Of a stretch of 64,000 bases of DNA, positions 1-13,000 are shown piece after piece. Every line of letters starts with the position of its first letter. Within the stretch, counting starts at the first letter, position 1. The stretch comes from Calliopsis andreniformis (lineage: Eukaryota; Arthropoda; Insecta; Hymenoptera; Andrenidae): the NCBI RefSeq assembly GCF_051401765.1, contig NC_135069.1, forward strand, positions 10,890,501-10,954,500, read 5' to 3'. Under the pieces are notes generated by a model. That model had not been told where the DNA came from, searched no databases, and was given only the letters and a program-made list of their open reading frames with translations. Made by a program: the position numbers and the translations under genes.

Positions 1-150
1 GGACGACGAGCTCGCAAGTCGAACCTATTTCCAGCCGTCGTGTCCTCGAGTCTTCTTTACGACGGCGCGAAAAGAGCTTTTTCTCGTTTGTTACAGGCTT
101 CAGAGACGATTCTCGTTGTTCTCGCGTTCACTTTTTTCCTTGTCGTTTAA
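1..150 (+). CDS. 3' end of an upstream gene or alternative last exon with hydrophobic C-terminus (partial)
   Basis: The frame is open from base 1 to a TAA at 148-150 and gives 49 residues. The piece is GC-rich, unlike the AT-rich DNA that follows. It is basic at first (GRRARK) and ends in about 14 hydrophobic residues (TILVVLAFTFFLVV) directly before the stop, with no cytosolic tail. That shape fits a GPI-attachment signal or a tail anchor. The start lies outside the window. It could be the last exon of a separate gene, or another alternative last exon of the thioredoxin-module gene, because the first module seen at 10036 lacks its own upstream strand exon and so that gene probably starts earlier. 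Family not recognised. Confidence 0.45.
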   Translation, partial: GRRARKSNLFPAVVSSSLLYDGAKRAFSRLLQASETILVVLAFTFFLVV

Positions 151-499
151 TCATTGCTGGTTCTAATGTTAGAATTGGATTGTGAATGTGGTAGATCTTC
201 CTCTTGAGATAGATACAGTCTGTCCTAAGAGCTGTAAAGGGTGTTCGATAACAGATATCGGGAACTTTAAAGACGCAGTCTGAGGCAACACTGGGCGACT
301 TGTAGCATGCCAAAATATTTGTATTCACATTTTATAGTAATTGGAAAATTGTTTTGAAAAATTGTCCTAAACAGAACCGTGACACAGTTTTCTTAATAAT
401 TTTTCAGGTATTGTAAACTGTGTATGTACTATTTAACTTAGATAAACTTAAAAAATGTGGCATGTTACAAGTCACCTAGTGTTAGTGGTCTTAGTAGTC

Positions 500-870
500 T
501 CAGTGGAATTGCACTTTAAGGAGTGATTCTACATGCTAAAATAAAACAAAAATGAAGATAGAGGAAATTGAGTTTGGAGCTTTGGTTCGAAGTTATTAAT
601 TGTTGAAAAAAAACACCTGAAACATATATGAAATGTGTCTGACTTGAAACTTCTTCTACAGACTTCGCTGTGTCTGACCTAATACAAATCTGTAGTAGAA
701 CAAGTCTTGAGTCAGACACATTTCACGCGAATTTTAGACGTTTTCTCAATAATTGATAACTCGAAAATAGAACTCCTAACACAATTTTGTTTATTTTCAT
801 GTTCATCTTATTTTAGCATGTAGAGTCATGCCTTAAAATTTCTAACACTTGTAGTTTATGGTGTAGTATA
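500..870. repeat. Foldback MITE, family A, diverged copy
   Basis: The left part GGAGTGATTCTACATGCTAA recurs inverted on the right as TTTTAGCATGTAGAGTCA. An inner pair, GTCTGACTTGAAACTTCTTC and GAACAAGTCTTGAGTCAGAC, is also inverted. The same order of blocks is found at 15891-16253 and 44713-45058. The outermost terminal repeat is poorly preserved in this copy. Confidence 0.65.
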
Positions 871-3504
871 TGATGGAGTTACAATATTTATACTAACTTT
901 GAATATTTTATAAGAAAAATATCTATGAATAATTTACAGAGATTAATGGAATTTGATAATTTGTAGATCTTATGCACATTACTATTAATCATTTTTTTAA
1001 AATGAACTTTCAGTGATGCTGTCATACTGTTATAACACTATCACCGTATCAGTTGAGAGTTATAAAAAATATAAACATCTGAATGATAACATATGTATTA
1101 TCTAAATTGTTTCTTAGTTAAGGTTGGGAATATTTAAAAAAGTAACAATATTTGTTATATTCATAAAGCAATCTTAGTGAAAATAAAGTCAATGTTACAT
1201 ACATGTATATACATAGATGTTATAGGTGTAATAAAATTTATTAAGGCTAAGATTAATATTTGGTGAATATGAGAGTAATTACAATCATGACTAAATATAT
1301 AAAAATTGTTACACCCGTCCAAATTTTAAGTTAAAACAAAAAATTAGGTCTTTAATGGCCAATAACACGTACGATTACTTGTCATGTGATAGTTAAACCA
1401 AAAGCATTAGTACTTGTAAGGTGGTGCAATTTCAGTGATTACTACTGTTGGTAAGTACACTACCGTGCACAAGTATTTGAACACTTTTATATTATAAAAA
1501 ATGTATGAAGTTCATTGCAACTAAAATTCTCTAGCATAGTTCTGACTAGAGACCTTATTTCAGATAATTTTATTATTTTATAAGGTTTACAAATACTAAT
1601 GATAATAACAGTTAACATCAGTTAGTATAAATGCAAAAGTGTATTTCATGCATTTCCAATGAGGTTAAAGTATCCAAATATTTATGCACGATAATGTATA
1701 TTTAGCGAGAAACTGAGTCCTTGAATGAATATTTCCAGATGTGCCCTTTCATTTTAAGCTTTCGACAAGATCAGCTCTTTCTTCCTCATCAATTAAGAAA
1801 AGAATTCCCCGTCTTTCAACCCCTCTCTCTATTACTGTCACGCTGTGAAAATAGAGCAATTACCTTTGGAGAACTGAGTTATAAAGAGCTCAAGATGTTT
1901 ATTTTGAAATGCATTTTATGTCTAAGCTTTAGAAAGTGTTTACTAACAATAAGATTTTGAAATACGATTGTCATATATCACCATGTCTTCGTTTTTAGTA
2001 CCTAATTAAAATTGTCTCGAATATTTATTTCATTAAATAGTAACAGTGACTTTAATAACCATAAGGTTTATTATTAATATGACCAATTTGTGAGGACCAA
2101 AAAATATATTATTTATACTAAAATGATAAAATGAAAATGGTAAAAACTAATTTTAAAATATAAATTCAAATATGTCTTTAGCTAGATTAAGGATTATAAG
2201 ACTTTGCTATATGTTCCATTCCACTAATAAACTGTTCTGCTTTTCTGACCATGTATAACCAGCTTAACTGCTGTCTAGAGTTTCACTTTCATTGCCTCCA
2301 TATGTAATATTGCGGCAAAGCTCAAAACCCTAAGTGAAATGTCAAAATTAACATTTCATCGTGTTTGAAATATCTTTGTTTGTTCTTTAAATTCTTGACT
2401 GAGATAACTATTTCAAGTACGAAGTTAAAAACACATTTACATTTCCGGTCTCGAATGTAAACTATCGTTGTAGTATATTACAAGAGAACGAAGTGTATAT
2501 TTCAAGAGTTTAGAAGAGAATTTATGCAATTTCTGAAAAATAAGTTTGTGTTTTTTGAGTATTTTCATTAAACAGTATAGAAGTACTATTTATGTTTATA
2601 TACATGATTTTTGGTCACTTAATAAGACTGGGAACAAAAAATAATAAATTTAAAATATTTGCACTATAAACATCGTTTTATACATTTTCAAACATAGCCA
2701 ATTTGGTAAATATTTCAACTACAAATGAACTACAGCATGATATATAATTAATGTTCAAAACATTATAATATACAATAATTATAAAGGTCACAAAAAATCG
2801 AATGATATGCAACACAGCGTCGCAAATATTTTACTTTACAAAAACCTAGAAAAATTTGTTTTGTCTATACTTGGTTAAATTAAAAAAAAATTAATTTCAT
2901 TCAAACATTAGAAAATACAGAAAAATTATTTGTTACTACTGAGAAATGTTAATATGTCTAGTGGCCTACCCACCTGTGTACGACAAAACGTGATTTAATT
3001 ACCAACTTGCCAGGAAAAGTCAGAATGAGAAAACTGTTAATTTAATGATAAACATGGTTGTATGTCTACCAACTATTAGCATTTTCCAAAGATATAAACA
3101 ACGATACCATACAAGTACTGGGTACTTTTAAATATACAATTTAAATTGTATATTCAAATATTAAAATTACTCCAAAAACTACGAACAAAAATATTATATG
3201 TATAGCTTAATAAAATGTATCTAATTCTTAAAACTTTAAGCCTTTCAGGTTCAGATATCTTTAGTTTTTCACTATTTATTAATGGTAGTAACTTAAATAA
3301 ACTTTGTATACAATTTGATACTCTTAAATCTTTAAGTTTAGTACCATTCAAAGACCAGTGTTACATATACATAAGTAATCCCACCAGAATTAAGTATATT
3401 AATTATTCACTTTTTATGAGTTTAGTTTTTGTTGAGTATATCCAATACCGAGAATGAAGAGATTAAATAAAAAAAGAACAGAAAAGAGAGGATAACATAT
3501 TTCA

Positions 3505-4015
3505 GAAAAACTACCCCAGAAGTACCCCAAGTTGTCGACTCTAATATTAATGTGCTTTTGACGAATGATAGTATGCAGACTGCTAATGCTATTTATAAAA
3601 CACTAAATATAGTTATTAAATAGTTTTGAAGATATGAGCAATTGAAGTACTTTTTCCGAAAAAAATAAAGAAAACGAAGCACAACTGTGGTAAACAATTA
3701 TCTACTGCATCATCGTAATACAAATAAAAAGAAGAAACAAAAAACTGTGAAGAGTCGGGATCTGAACATAAGATTCGCAAATTCCCAGATAAACGAGTAG
3801 TCGACTTCCCTAACACTACTTCAGAACCACTTGTTTGCCGTTTCATAACATGAAGAAGGTACGAAACTTTACATGCCCATATCTTGAAAACTATCTAATT
3901 ACTATATCTAGTAGCTAACAAATAGCGTCAGCAATCTGCATACTATCACTCTACAAAAGCACATTAAAATTGGAGTCGACAATTTAGGGTGCTTCCCTTG
4001 TCAGTACCTAAACAG
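3505..4015. repeat. Foldback element with ~110-bp arms
   Basis: The left arm, from GTCGACTCTAATATTAATG near 3534 to TTTTGAAGATA near 3635, is matched in reverse complement by the right arm, about 3872 to 4000 ending CCAATTTTAATGTGC..GTCGAC when read backwards. The arms share AATGTGCTTTTG and GATAGTATGCAG. The ~230-bp centre has no convincing gene. A non-autonomous DNA transposon (MITE) is the simplest reading. Confidence 0.65.
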
Positions 4016-4149
4016 TACATTCAAGGTGTAGCTGTAACCCAACCACTTTTCACTTTTCCCTACAATTCCAATTTTATTTTCACAGTAGACTGACCTTACT
4101 AAATGAACCCCCTAATAGGCTTCCCATTAAGCAGCTTTAATCACGTCCG

Positions 4150-5290
4150 TAAATAGAGTTCACAGAATCGAAGCAAGGTAATCGCCGCACGTGCTGAAAC
4201 GGCGTCAGTTAAGATTGAAAAAGCATGCACGAGTTTACCTGAACTGCAGGGCAAGCTCAGGACACCCACGCCTTGTCCCAAATCGTTCACGCTTTAAAGC
4301 TCACCAACACGAGCGCGCACGTAACCCACGCGTCTACGCGAGACAAGAAACACGGTCGATTGAGTGACTATCTTTAGAGACGGGACTGGGATCCTGAAGA
4401 TATGCTTTGAATGTTTCTTCCGGTATAAATGAAACTATTGACTCCAGACAACTTTGCTCGAGAAAAGTGTTGCCTAGGAGAGTCTATAAACTGTATTACA
4501 TTATACGACTTCCTGTCATCTTTTCATTACCCCAAGGCACTCTCCACCATTGCAGAGTACTTAAACAACCTGGGAACTTGAAAGCCACAGTTCTGATATT
4601 TTTAGCTCTCTTTTTTATCGAATTTTTACACTCTTCAGGTACAGGACATTTGTATATCTTCAAAACTATTTAATGTCCTTGCACTTAGTCTCTACTTTGA
4701 TCAGAAACCGAATAGCTCAAATTACAGTGGAGCATATCTACCTGTCCTCATTGGTCCCTTTCTTTCGCACGACTCATGCGTTCCCATTAGCTCGTCTGTA
4801 CGTCCCCTGAGTCAGACGAAACATCACAGAGGCATCTTTCACGAAAACATCCGTAAGGAACGCCGAAGAGTAAAATGTCGTCGTCGACGGCATCGGCGAG
4901 GCCATTCGTTCTCGTATTTTTAGTGGCTCGTAAACTAGGCACTGGCCGTCGTTCGATCTCCTCGTCTCTGTTCCTCTCGGGCGGCAGGGAAACACATCAG
5001 CGGGCTCCTTTTCTTGGGCGCGCGCATGTAAGTGCCTTGATTCCGCTACCTTGAAACGTCGAAGAGGAACGGCACGTGGGCTTGCCGATTTTACCGAGCG
5101 TTCTCCAGTGGAGGTAGCCAGAGATGTGGCGGCCAACTGCCCCTAATCTTGCTCCATCTTGACAGTGGCGCAAGGAGTTCTCGTAGGGAAGAGATGCAGT
5201 AGTGGCAATTGAAATTGCAGCAGCTTGCAAGCTGCTAATCAATGTTACAGGTTTCACTGTTACATGAGAAATAATCATTTCTCGATAATA
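4150..5290. promoter_or_regulatory. GC-rich patch, possible promoter / first-exon region
   Basis: GC content and CpG density rise sharply against the AT-rich surroundings. Within it, an ATG at 4875-4877 in good context (AAAATG) opens a frame that runs to a textbook donor (GTAAGT at 5028). Reverse-strand frames are also open across it, as expected of GC-rich DNA, so openness alone proves little. No TATA box is obvious. Confidence 0.3.
4875..5027 (+). CDS. Weak candidate first coding exon (51 codons)
   Basis: ATG at 4875, then MSSSTASARP, a short hydrophobic run FVLVFLVA, and an Arg/Ser/Gly-rich stretch up to a perfect GTAAGT donor. The hydrophobic run could be a short signal sequence. Against it: the exon ends in phase 0, whereas the nearest firm exon downstream (10036) needs phase 1, so another exon would have to lie between. 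It may be non-coding leader sequence instead. Confidence 0.2.
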
Positions 5291-5291
5291 T

Positions 5292-6941
5292 AGCACAGAG
5301 ATGTTTTAAAATCGTTTTAAAGCATACAGTAGAGTTGTAAAAATGTCTAAAAGACGTTTTGAAACGTCTGAAGTTTTATAAATCATCTGATTTGTAAATC
5401 AGTATGTTTTTAAGACATTTTTGAGACTTCCAAAATGGTAAACCTTTAAGACGTCTATGTAGTGTGGCTTTAAGACGCCTTATGGATGTCTTAAATTTTG
5501 AAAGCCTTTAAGATATACGCTGTCGGATGTTTTTAAGGCGTTCAAAGTTTCATTTACTTCATTTATTCAAATAGACGTCTCTGGCTTGTCACTAAAAATT
5601 GAATTCCCTTTTTTAAGTGAAATTTGGATGTGTATGACAATTTATGTACATTTAGTGATGACGTTTATAGTTACTTTCATCTTCAACAAACATGGTGTTT
5701 TCAGCAAATGTTACAATTTTATTGTCTACTATAGTATATTGGGTTGTCCAAGAAGTTTATGCTGATTTTTACGTAGTATAAGAAGTTTTATATTTTAATT
5801 TCTTATTCTATTCATGTTTTTATTCAATTAGATACACATAATTGTTTTTCTACAATCTTATGTCAACTTTGGGGTAATTGGAAAATTTTGTTTTTCGAAA
5901 AGAATCAGATTTTTTAGTAATACATTAAAATATAAGACTTCATAGTTTACTTAAAAATCAGCATGAACTTTTGGGACAATCTAATATTTCAGGGATTAAA
6001 ATGTATCGCTCATTTACTGCAAATGACATAACTTACAAAGTGAGCAATAATTTCATTTTATACAAGTACCAATTTTTTCATACTAATAATTTACAAACAG
6101 TTATTTTCTAACTTAAGTCTTTATTCCAGCAAGTCAGCGACATGTTATTGAGTCATTTCATTATTGTGGCAGGTAATAATAAATGGAATTATGAAATAAA
6201 GGAAATAGCGAGTTTATAACGAGAGAGTGTATACTACTATTTTTGTGAAATATACTGTATTATTTCTGTATTTTCATACTGCTTCTTTATCTAATCATGT
6301 AATTGATCAATTAATTCTAGGTTGAATAAGATGATGTCAATTTTAATCACAGAATAATGAGAGGATATAGAAGTAATATTCTTATGGAATGATAAAATAG
6401 AATGTAGATGCAACTTCAAAAGTGTATATAATATTCGAAAATAGTATACAAAATTGTATACACGTAGCTTCTAATCTGACTATGATCTCATAAGATACAT
6501 AAAAACATTAAAAACGAATGATAAATAAATTCAAAAATCAATTCCTTATTATTAAAACCAATTTATTGTTTAATCTTTCACGTACCCAGACAGCACACGA
6601 CGTCTTGAAGACGTCTATTTTATATCCATTTTATGTTTGAACATCTTACGACATAATTTAGACGTCTTAAAAACGTCCAATAGCATACATCTTAAAGACT
6701 TCCGATATTTACGGCCATAAGACGTTTTAAAGACACACTGCATAGACATCTGAAAGACCTAACATTTTTGAAATTTTAAAAACGTTTACTTTTTATCAGA
6801 ACGTTCAATAGATGTAATTTGGACATCTAATGAATGTCTTTTAACATGTCCTAAAGACATACTGATTTGTAGCTTGGAATGTCTCAAAAACGTCTTTTGG
6901 ATATTTTTAAGACTTTACTGGATGTCTTTGTCTCTGTGCTT
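5292..6941. mobile_element. DNA transposon remnant with long (~280-350 bp) inverted repeats
   Basis: The region 5292-5575 and the region 6590-6941 are imperfect reverse complements. Both ends start with AGCACAGAGA. Both carry AAATCAGTATGT and many copies of a motif like TTTAAGACGTCT. The ~1-kb interior has no transposase-like frame and holds a smaller nested element (about 5739-5982). This looks like a non-autonomous element whose arms are built from degenerate short subrepeats. Confidence 0.6.
5739..5982. repeat. Nested mariner-like MITE
   Basis: TTGGGTTGTCCAAGAAGTTT at the left end is matched inverted by AACTTTTGGGACAAT at the right end, with GCTGATTTTT continuing both arms. The left end follows a TA. 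The length of about 240 bp and the TA target fit a Tc1/mariner-derived MITE. Confidence 0.65.
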
Positions 6942-9900
6942 TCTGAGATGAAATTAATTACTAATTTAAAATAATATTTTCGATATTTATATTGTTTTCG
7001 TCTCTCTTGAAATCTTATAGAAAACGCTATTAGAAGTCATAAGTAGAAAAAAAGACATTGTCTTTTTACAAAAAGAAAATAAAATGATTCGTAACATAAT
7101 ACTAAAACATATAGACATAATAAATAATTTCATATCATTTTAAGAACAATTATTCAACTCTTTTCTGAATATACATATGCATACAATTAGTCAGATTAGA
7201 GATATATTCATGATAGTAAGATACAGTGTCTTTGGCTAACTATACACTAATGTGAGTTCATATTTTCATCTATACTTGTATTACTACTATTGAAGATAAA
7301 AAATTGATAAAGATTCACTATCTGACATTTTGCATAAAAAATTAATAATAATTATCTTTTATTACTTAAATACAGAGAAGAACATATTGTTTAAAAAACA
7401 TGAACAGTGAATAGGAAATTAATATGAACTGACTCTTAAAAAAAATAAATCAGTAAAGTGATAAAACATTATCTACGATATAGTAATGAAAAATATCGAA
7501 AATAGTACGCGAGCCATGCTAAATTATAATATTCCATAAACTATGCGCGATATTAAGTGTTAACTTACGACAATTTTTCGTTCTCAATTTGACGATCCCT
7601 TCAGGCGTGGAACGAATGGGTGGACATGATAGAAAATAAAAATAGAATTGTTTTGTGTCGCTCTATTTATATTTGTTTGCGAGTCACGGCTCCAACGGGA
7701 AAATCAGTTTGAGATCGTTTTCATAGCCTGTGAATCTTCAAGTTTTATGTTAGATGTTTGTTGAATAACAAAACATTGACTCCTCTCGCGTATTTCAGGT
7801 GGAATGAAATTTTAGACTTTATTTTACTGTACAGTCTGGCTGTTAAAAATAGAACAACGAAAACTTCTTGTTAACTTCGAAGATAAAATATTTTGTAAAA
7901 TTAAAAGAAATAGAAGTTCTGTTCATCTTCCATCTTTTGTGTCTGTTAAACTGTTATGTTATCTAATCGATGAATAATAAGTTAATCAATGCTTTATCAC
8001 ATTGTTGTAGTTGCGAAATCCCTTAAATAAATCTTACAATTTACATTATTTGATATCTAATACGCTAACAATAATTTCTTACAGTATTTCAAATATAAAG
8101 ATTTTGCAAAATTAAAATTAATAAATTTTACTCTTCGTATATTAGAATGTAATTATAATCAATATTATGCGCTCTATAACTTATATTTATCACAACTTCC
8201 ACAAAAAGAAAACAAGAATTCAATTTTTATGTTTTAAAAACAAAAAATCCAAAATGAAATTTAGCCTCATTACATACTTATTAAAATAAACTTCTAGTTT
8301 TCTTCTAGAAAATCGTTTAATATTGTTTTCAATGAACGTTAAAATAGAAATTTCGTCCACAATTCTAAAAAAGAAAATCAGCTATTACCTCACAATTTCT
8401 TTCGACGTTTCACTATTACGAAGGCAACGAATGGAGTCAGTCCAATTTAACTGGCACACGTTTTTCAACGACTTGCCCGTTCATTCTCCCTCCCCTGAGC
8501 ATCTCTTTTCCTCTCTTCCCCATACTCGAGACGCGTGTTGCCAGATTTCGTGCGGGGGTGTCCACTGCCGAATGTTCTTGCCTCGGTGGCATTACTTAGT
8601 AGAAGGAATTAAATCGAATAATACATTTAAAAAAAAATAAAACGCAGCAAGAAACAAAAAACACAATAAAAGTATGAAGCAAACTAATGCATACAATAAT
8701 AATAAATAGCAAGCAGGTAATTAATCCAGAGTAAACAATTAAAACAAGGGTTGAAAAGACAAAGTACAGATGAAAGGTTCTAGCAGCTTCGTGAGAATAG
8801 AATCACGATAGAAAAAAGTCGTAAAAAGGAAAAAGTAGAGAAGAAAGCGTTAGACAGATGAGACCAAAGAAAGTAGAGTAGGGACCCTCAAATTCGTCTC
8901 TCCTATTCTCGATGGCTCTATATCGAGGAAGACATAGTTAAACACAGTAACATCCACCTGTTCATCTGCTCAATTTTACGTGCCTCGTGTGACAGCCTTT
9001 GTCTCGCGATTTCGATACGAGATTCCAAAGTTTGCAAGGAAATCGGCGAGAAAGATTCGAGAGGCACCTCGTTGTCCATATCCAATGATTGTAACCCAAC
9101 ACCCGCATAGCCCGTCCGCTGCCCCGTCGAGCGGAACGAAACGGAGCTGGCCAAGAACGTTCGCAACTGCCAAGTCACCGACGACAAGCAGAAAACTCGT
9201 GTGAGAAGGATTATCTTTCCTTTTTCTGTAACGTAAGGCCAGTTTCAAGGACTAACGTGATTAACAGGGAATGATCATTAATCTATCAGGCACCTACTTG
9301 CAAAATGTCTGTAATGATATCGACGTGGATGAGCGAGATCTTTGACATTGAAGCAACTGGAATGAGATATTTTCCAGGGAAACGATATTTTCAAATGGAA
9401 AGTACATGGTGAGAATATGACTGTAGAGTATTGGCAGTTTAATGACCTTGCAGCAGTTTGATAACTCATAACTGATTATATTTTTTTGGAGTTTAAGTTA
9501 TCGTAAAATGTCGAGATGTTTAAAATAGATAAAAGGACTTCCTTTTGGGAATATTTTCTTTAACAGAATTGAAGAATTTAGAGAATGGAAAGGTTATGTA
9601 ACCTTTCTGAAAAGTTTGAGCTTTCGTAGTGTATAAAGCATAAGCTAGGTATTCGTTTACGTAGAACTCTATTTAAGTTTGATCTATCACAGAATATAGA
9701 ACTAGAAAAAGGATAAAGGACAATTTAATTTTTATATTTATTTTTTTCAAACCTTAATATTTATAACAGAACAACTTCATTTGAAGCCTTCAATTATTCA
9801 CTAAATCATTAAAGATTATGCTTGAATATCTGATACCTTCGAGTTGCCAAAATAGCCAATTTTCTGTAGAATCATAATTCATTCTTATCGCTAAAACTTC

Positions 9901-10035
9901 CAACAAAATGTTAAGCATTCGCCAATTCCAAAGGAACTAAAATAATCCATTCATATATAAATCATTATATATGATCTTCTTTATCAGCAATTGATTCTCT
10001 TCTTTTTAAATGACCTAAGATAATCCTTCTTCCAG
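6942..10035. other. Mostly non-coding stretch upstream of the first visible thioredoxin exon
   Basis: AT-rich with two GC-rich islands (about 8440-8600 and 8900-9205). The second island carries a reverse-strand coiled-coil frame, listed separately. No exon with the strand pattern expected just before the 10036 exon was identified with confidence. Confidence 0.5.
8918..9079 (-). CDS. Weak reverse-strand candidate exon, coiled-coil (53 codons)
   Basis: ATG at 9079-9077 (reverse) opens MDNEVPLES, followed by a run with hydrophobic residues every seven positions (I, L, I, M in LESRIEIARQRLSHEARKIE) and a stop at 8918. The heptad spacing is the only positive sign. The region is GC-rich and several other frames are open too. 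It could be a first exon, since an AG|GTGGAT donor follows EQMN, or chance. Confidence 0.2.
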   Translation of the reverse strand: MDNEVPLESFSPISLQTLESRIEIARQRLSHEARKIEQMNRWMLLCLTMSSSI

Positions 10036-13000
10036 ATGCAAGAAGTTGCACGACCTGCGACAAAGTACTGGCCGAACTGGAGAAGATTGACGATGACACG
10101 GACCACTTTGGCGTCGATTTCGTCAAGATCAACGATAAACGACTGGCCAAGCAGTATGGCATCAAGAACTTCCCAGCTCTCACGTATTTCCGTGAGAGGG
10201 AACCGATTATCTACGAAGGTGAGACTCTTTTGACACACCAAATTCCGCTTGCTGATTCAGAGCATTCGTATTCTCTTAATTTTATATGCCCCTAAATATT
10301 TACAACGGACAAAAGCAGATAGTAATGATTCCAAATGGCTGAAAGTACGCCAGACATTTATTGGAATTCGGCCGCAATCTCAGTAACCTTGCCAGGTATG
10401 AGAAACAAGTTTCGAGACTCGATGCGGTATAGTACTTGACCCAGAATCCGCAAAACAATTACTGGTGTTTCTCGACTTTCCATAATTTCAGAATTTTCTA
10501 AATTATCATCAGTAGAAAGGCTTCATTAGTCAGACATCGGTTGACTTTTCCTTCATCTGTATTCCTCTTTCTCTCAAATAGGATTGCTCGTTAAACAGCA
10601 AAACTTGAAACATATTATCACAAACTGGATGCCTCGTAGCGTCACCCACTACTTAATGGCTCCCAAATTTCAAGAACAGAGTCTGGTCTGTTTTTAACAA
10701 TGCTCTCTAAGAATAATACAAAATAATCTCTAATTGAGTAGAGAAGAAACCAGGAAGTAGATCGCTTCGATCTTCATAAACAATCAAATTTTATTGAAAC
10801 AGAAATGTTGGGGTTCAGTCGAAACAGATTCGAGACAAAATCAGACACGACTAACGTATTAATCACAAAGAATCGCAAACCTCGGATTTTCGCGGACGCG
10901 AGTGGTCACACTTTGCTCTAGTCGGACCACCTTCGTTCCCTGGCAGCCGTCCCAACTTTTGGTATTTGGTGAGGCTAGCCTGTAAAACAGTAGCTACCGT
11001 GTGCTCAACTTTTGTTCGACACACAACCGCTTCGTGACAATACAAGCTTCCCTTTCGCTAAGTTCACGCTAAGGGACTGCAAGTTTCCTAGCCTAGGCTC
11101 GCTGAATTATCAGTTCGCAGCTAGCAACGAGGAAGAGCTAATAGCGCAAAAGGAATGTGCATTACATAATACGAGGCGATAGCTATGTACTGTGTCATAC
11201 GATTTCATTGAGCCACCGACTGCCTAGCTCTCTACATTTAGAATGAGAGACGCTTTGATTCGTTTCGAGCGGAAGCGTTCTACAATGTGATTTTATTGTA
11301 ATGAACTAGACGGACAGTGATCAAAATTGTGGAACAGAGAAACGTTAAATTTTCAATTTCTCAAATCCCTTTTTAAACATTTTACCATAAACATCGTCTC
11401 GCAAAGAATTGTTTTAGTAAATGGGTAACAGAATTAATACTTAGCTATTACATTTCATTATTGAATGTGCCTATTATTATAGCTGAAGGTTATTTATAAA
11501 AATATATATTCTTGTCGTTGTCCATATTACTTTTCCAGCACTTAAGTACAATGGTTCTTGAGTTTCATACTTCAAAAGAACAATATTGACTTAGTCAAGT
11601 AGTTTCTGAGCTAAAAGCATCTAGGTAACGATTTCTGTACATTATTAGAAATATTTCTACAAGACGAGGAATCAGTGTCATTTTCAATTCTGAAATCAGA
11701 TAAGACCTCAAAAAATTGCTGATTTGAAGAAAAGATAGCTACAGGTAGTAAAATACCATCTGATTCGAGGGACCTCGAAAGACACTCGAAGAAAAACCGA
11801 CTGGTGTAAGCGATACTCTCGCAGGTTACTGCGCCAAATGCGTCTCATGACCCTCGTTTCAGGGCCGTATTGGCCTGCGAGACGACTTTGTATAATTTTT
11901 GGACGTTAAGAAAGGTCCATGCTGTAAGACAAGGAAAAATTAAAGTTTTCTCAGACCAACGTGAAATATTCAGAGAGGCAGGGAATATTAAATATTCACA
12001 GTGAACGCAGGTATAAATAAAACTGCGAACACACTATTATCACATAAACTTACGTTACATACTATAGCAAATTTCTTTCATATTACAACAAAATAAGTCT
12101 AAAATAAGGGAAAAAGATTAAGGTAAGTGTCCCAGTAGCTGACTATGTCCCAGTACCTGAACACAAATGCTAATTTTATTTTATTTTGAGTTTGAATTCT
12201 CGTACACCTAATAAAAGAACAAAAAATAATATCATAAAATAGTATATTCAGTTACTGAGGTGCATTTCAAGTATCTGGAAGTGTGGAAAAATAGGTAAAG
12301 AGGTTATCCAGTTACTGGGACATTTGACATCTTAAGTGTCCAGGTACTGGGACATTTACCTTAGCTCACACTGTGAATTTGCCATAGCATGTAACGTGAG
12401 TTCAGTGTACTGGAAGAGTCTAGTAACTAGCATATTCCATGACTCTGCTTCTATTGAAAATAAAAAAAATTGTGGAGGGAAATTTTGCACTGCATCAATG
12501 CACTGCTGAAAAAATGCAATAAGGTAAATGTCCCAATACCATACAATGTTCCAGTGCTAAATCACTAACGTCAATTTTATTTAATTTTGAACTTGAATTC
12601 TAATGTACCTAATAAATGAGCAAAAAATAGTATCATAAAATAGTATATTCAGCTACTGCTTTGCAATTCAAGTGTCTGGGCGTGCATAGAAATAGCTAAA
12701 AAAGTTGTTTATTTAGTGGGACATTTCACATCTTAAGTGTCTAGACATTACGACATCCACCTTACACAATGACAGAGCTTAGTAAACTATACATAAATTT
12801 TCCCCTATAATTTTTTCTATTTTCTATAGGAACAGAGTTAGGTTCAGGTCTAGTTACCATATTCACCCTGCATAATTCAGTTGCGAATTTATTGCCGAAA
12901 AATATTCGTTATCTTCATAAATATTTTGCATTGGTCTATGGGAACCCTAAAAAATTAATGCAGCTCAAAAATTGAATAGAATGATACAATATTCCCTTCC

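Larger units (their letters stand above)
151..4150. other. Non-coding, AT-rich, with foldback repeats
   Basis: No convincing coding exon on either strand. Open frames here are short, low in GC and lack splice context. Two inverted-repeat elements (about 500-870 and 3505-4015) are listed separately. The rest shows nothing I can name. Confidence 0.6.

Noticed and set aside
4774..5296. Reverse-strand frames of 120 and 99 residues
   Set aside because: Two overlapping frames in GC-rich DNA, no recognisable motif, no splice or poly(A) context. Openness follows from base composition.
8323..8640. Forward frame of 105 residues
   Set aside because: Starts in AT-rich DNA, crosses a GC-rich patch, no motif, no splice sites in a consistent phase.
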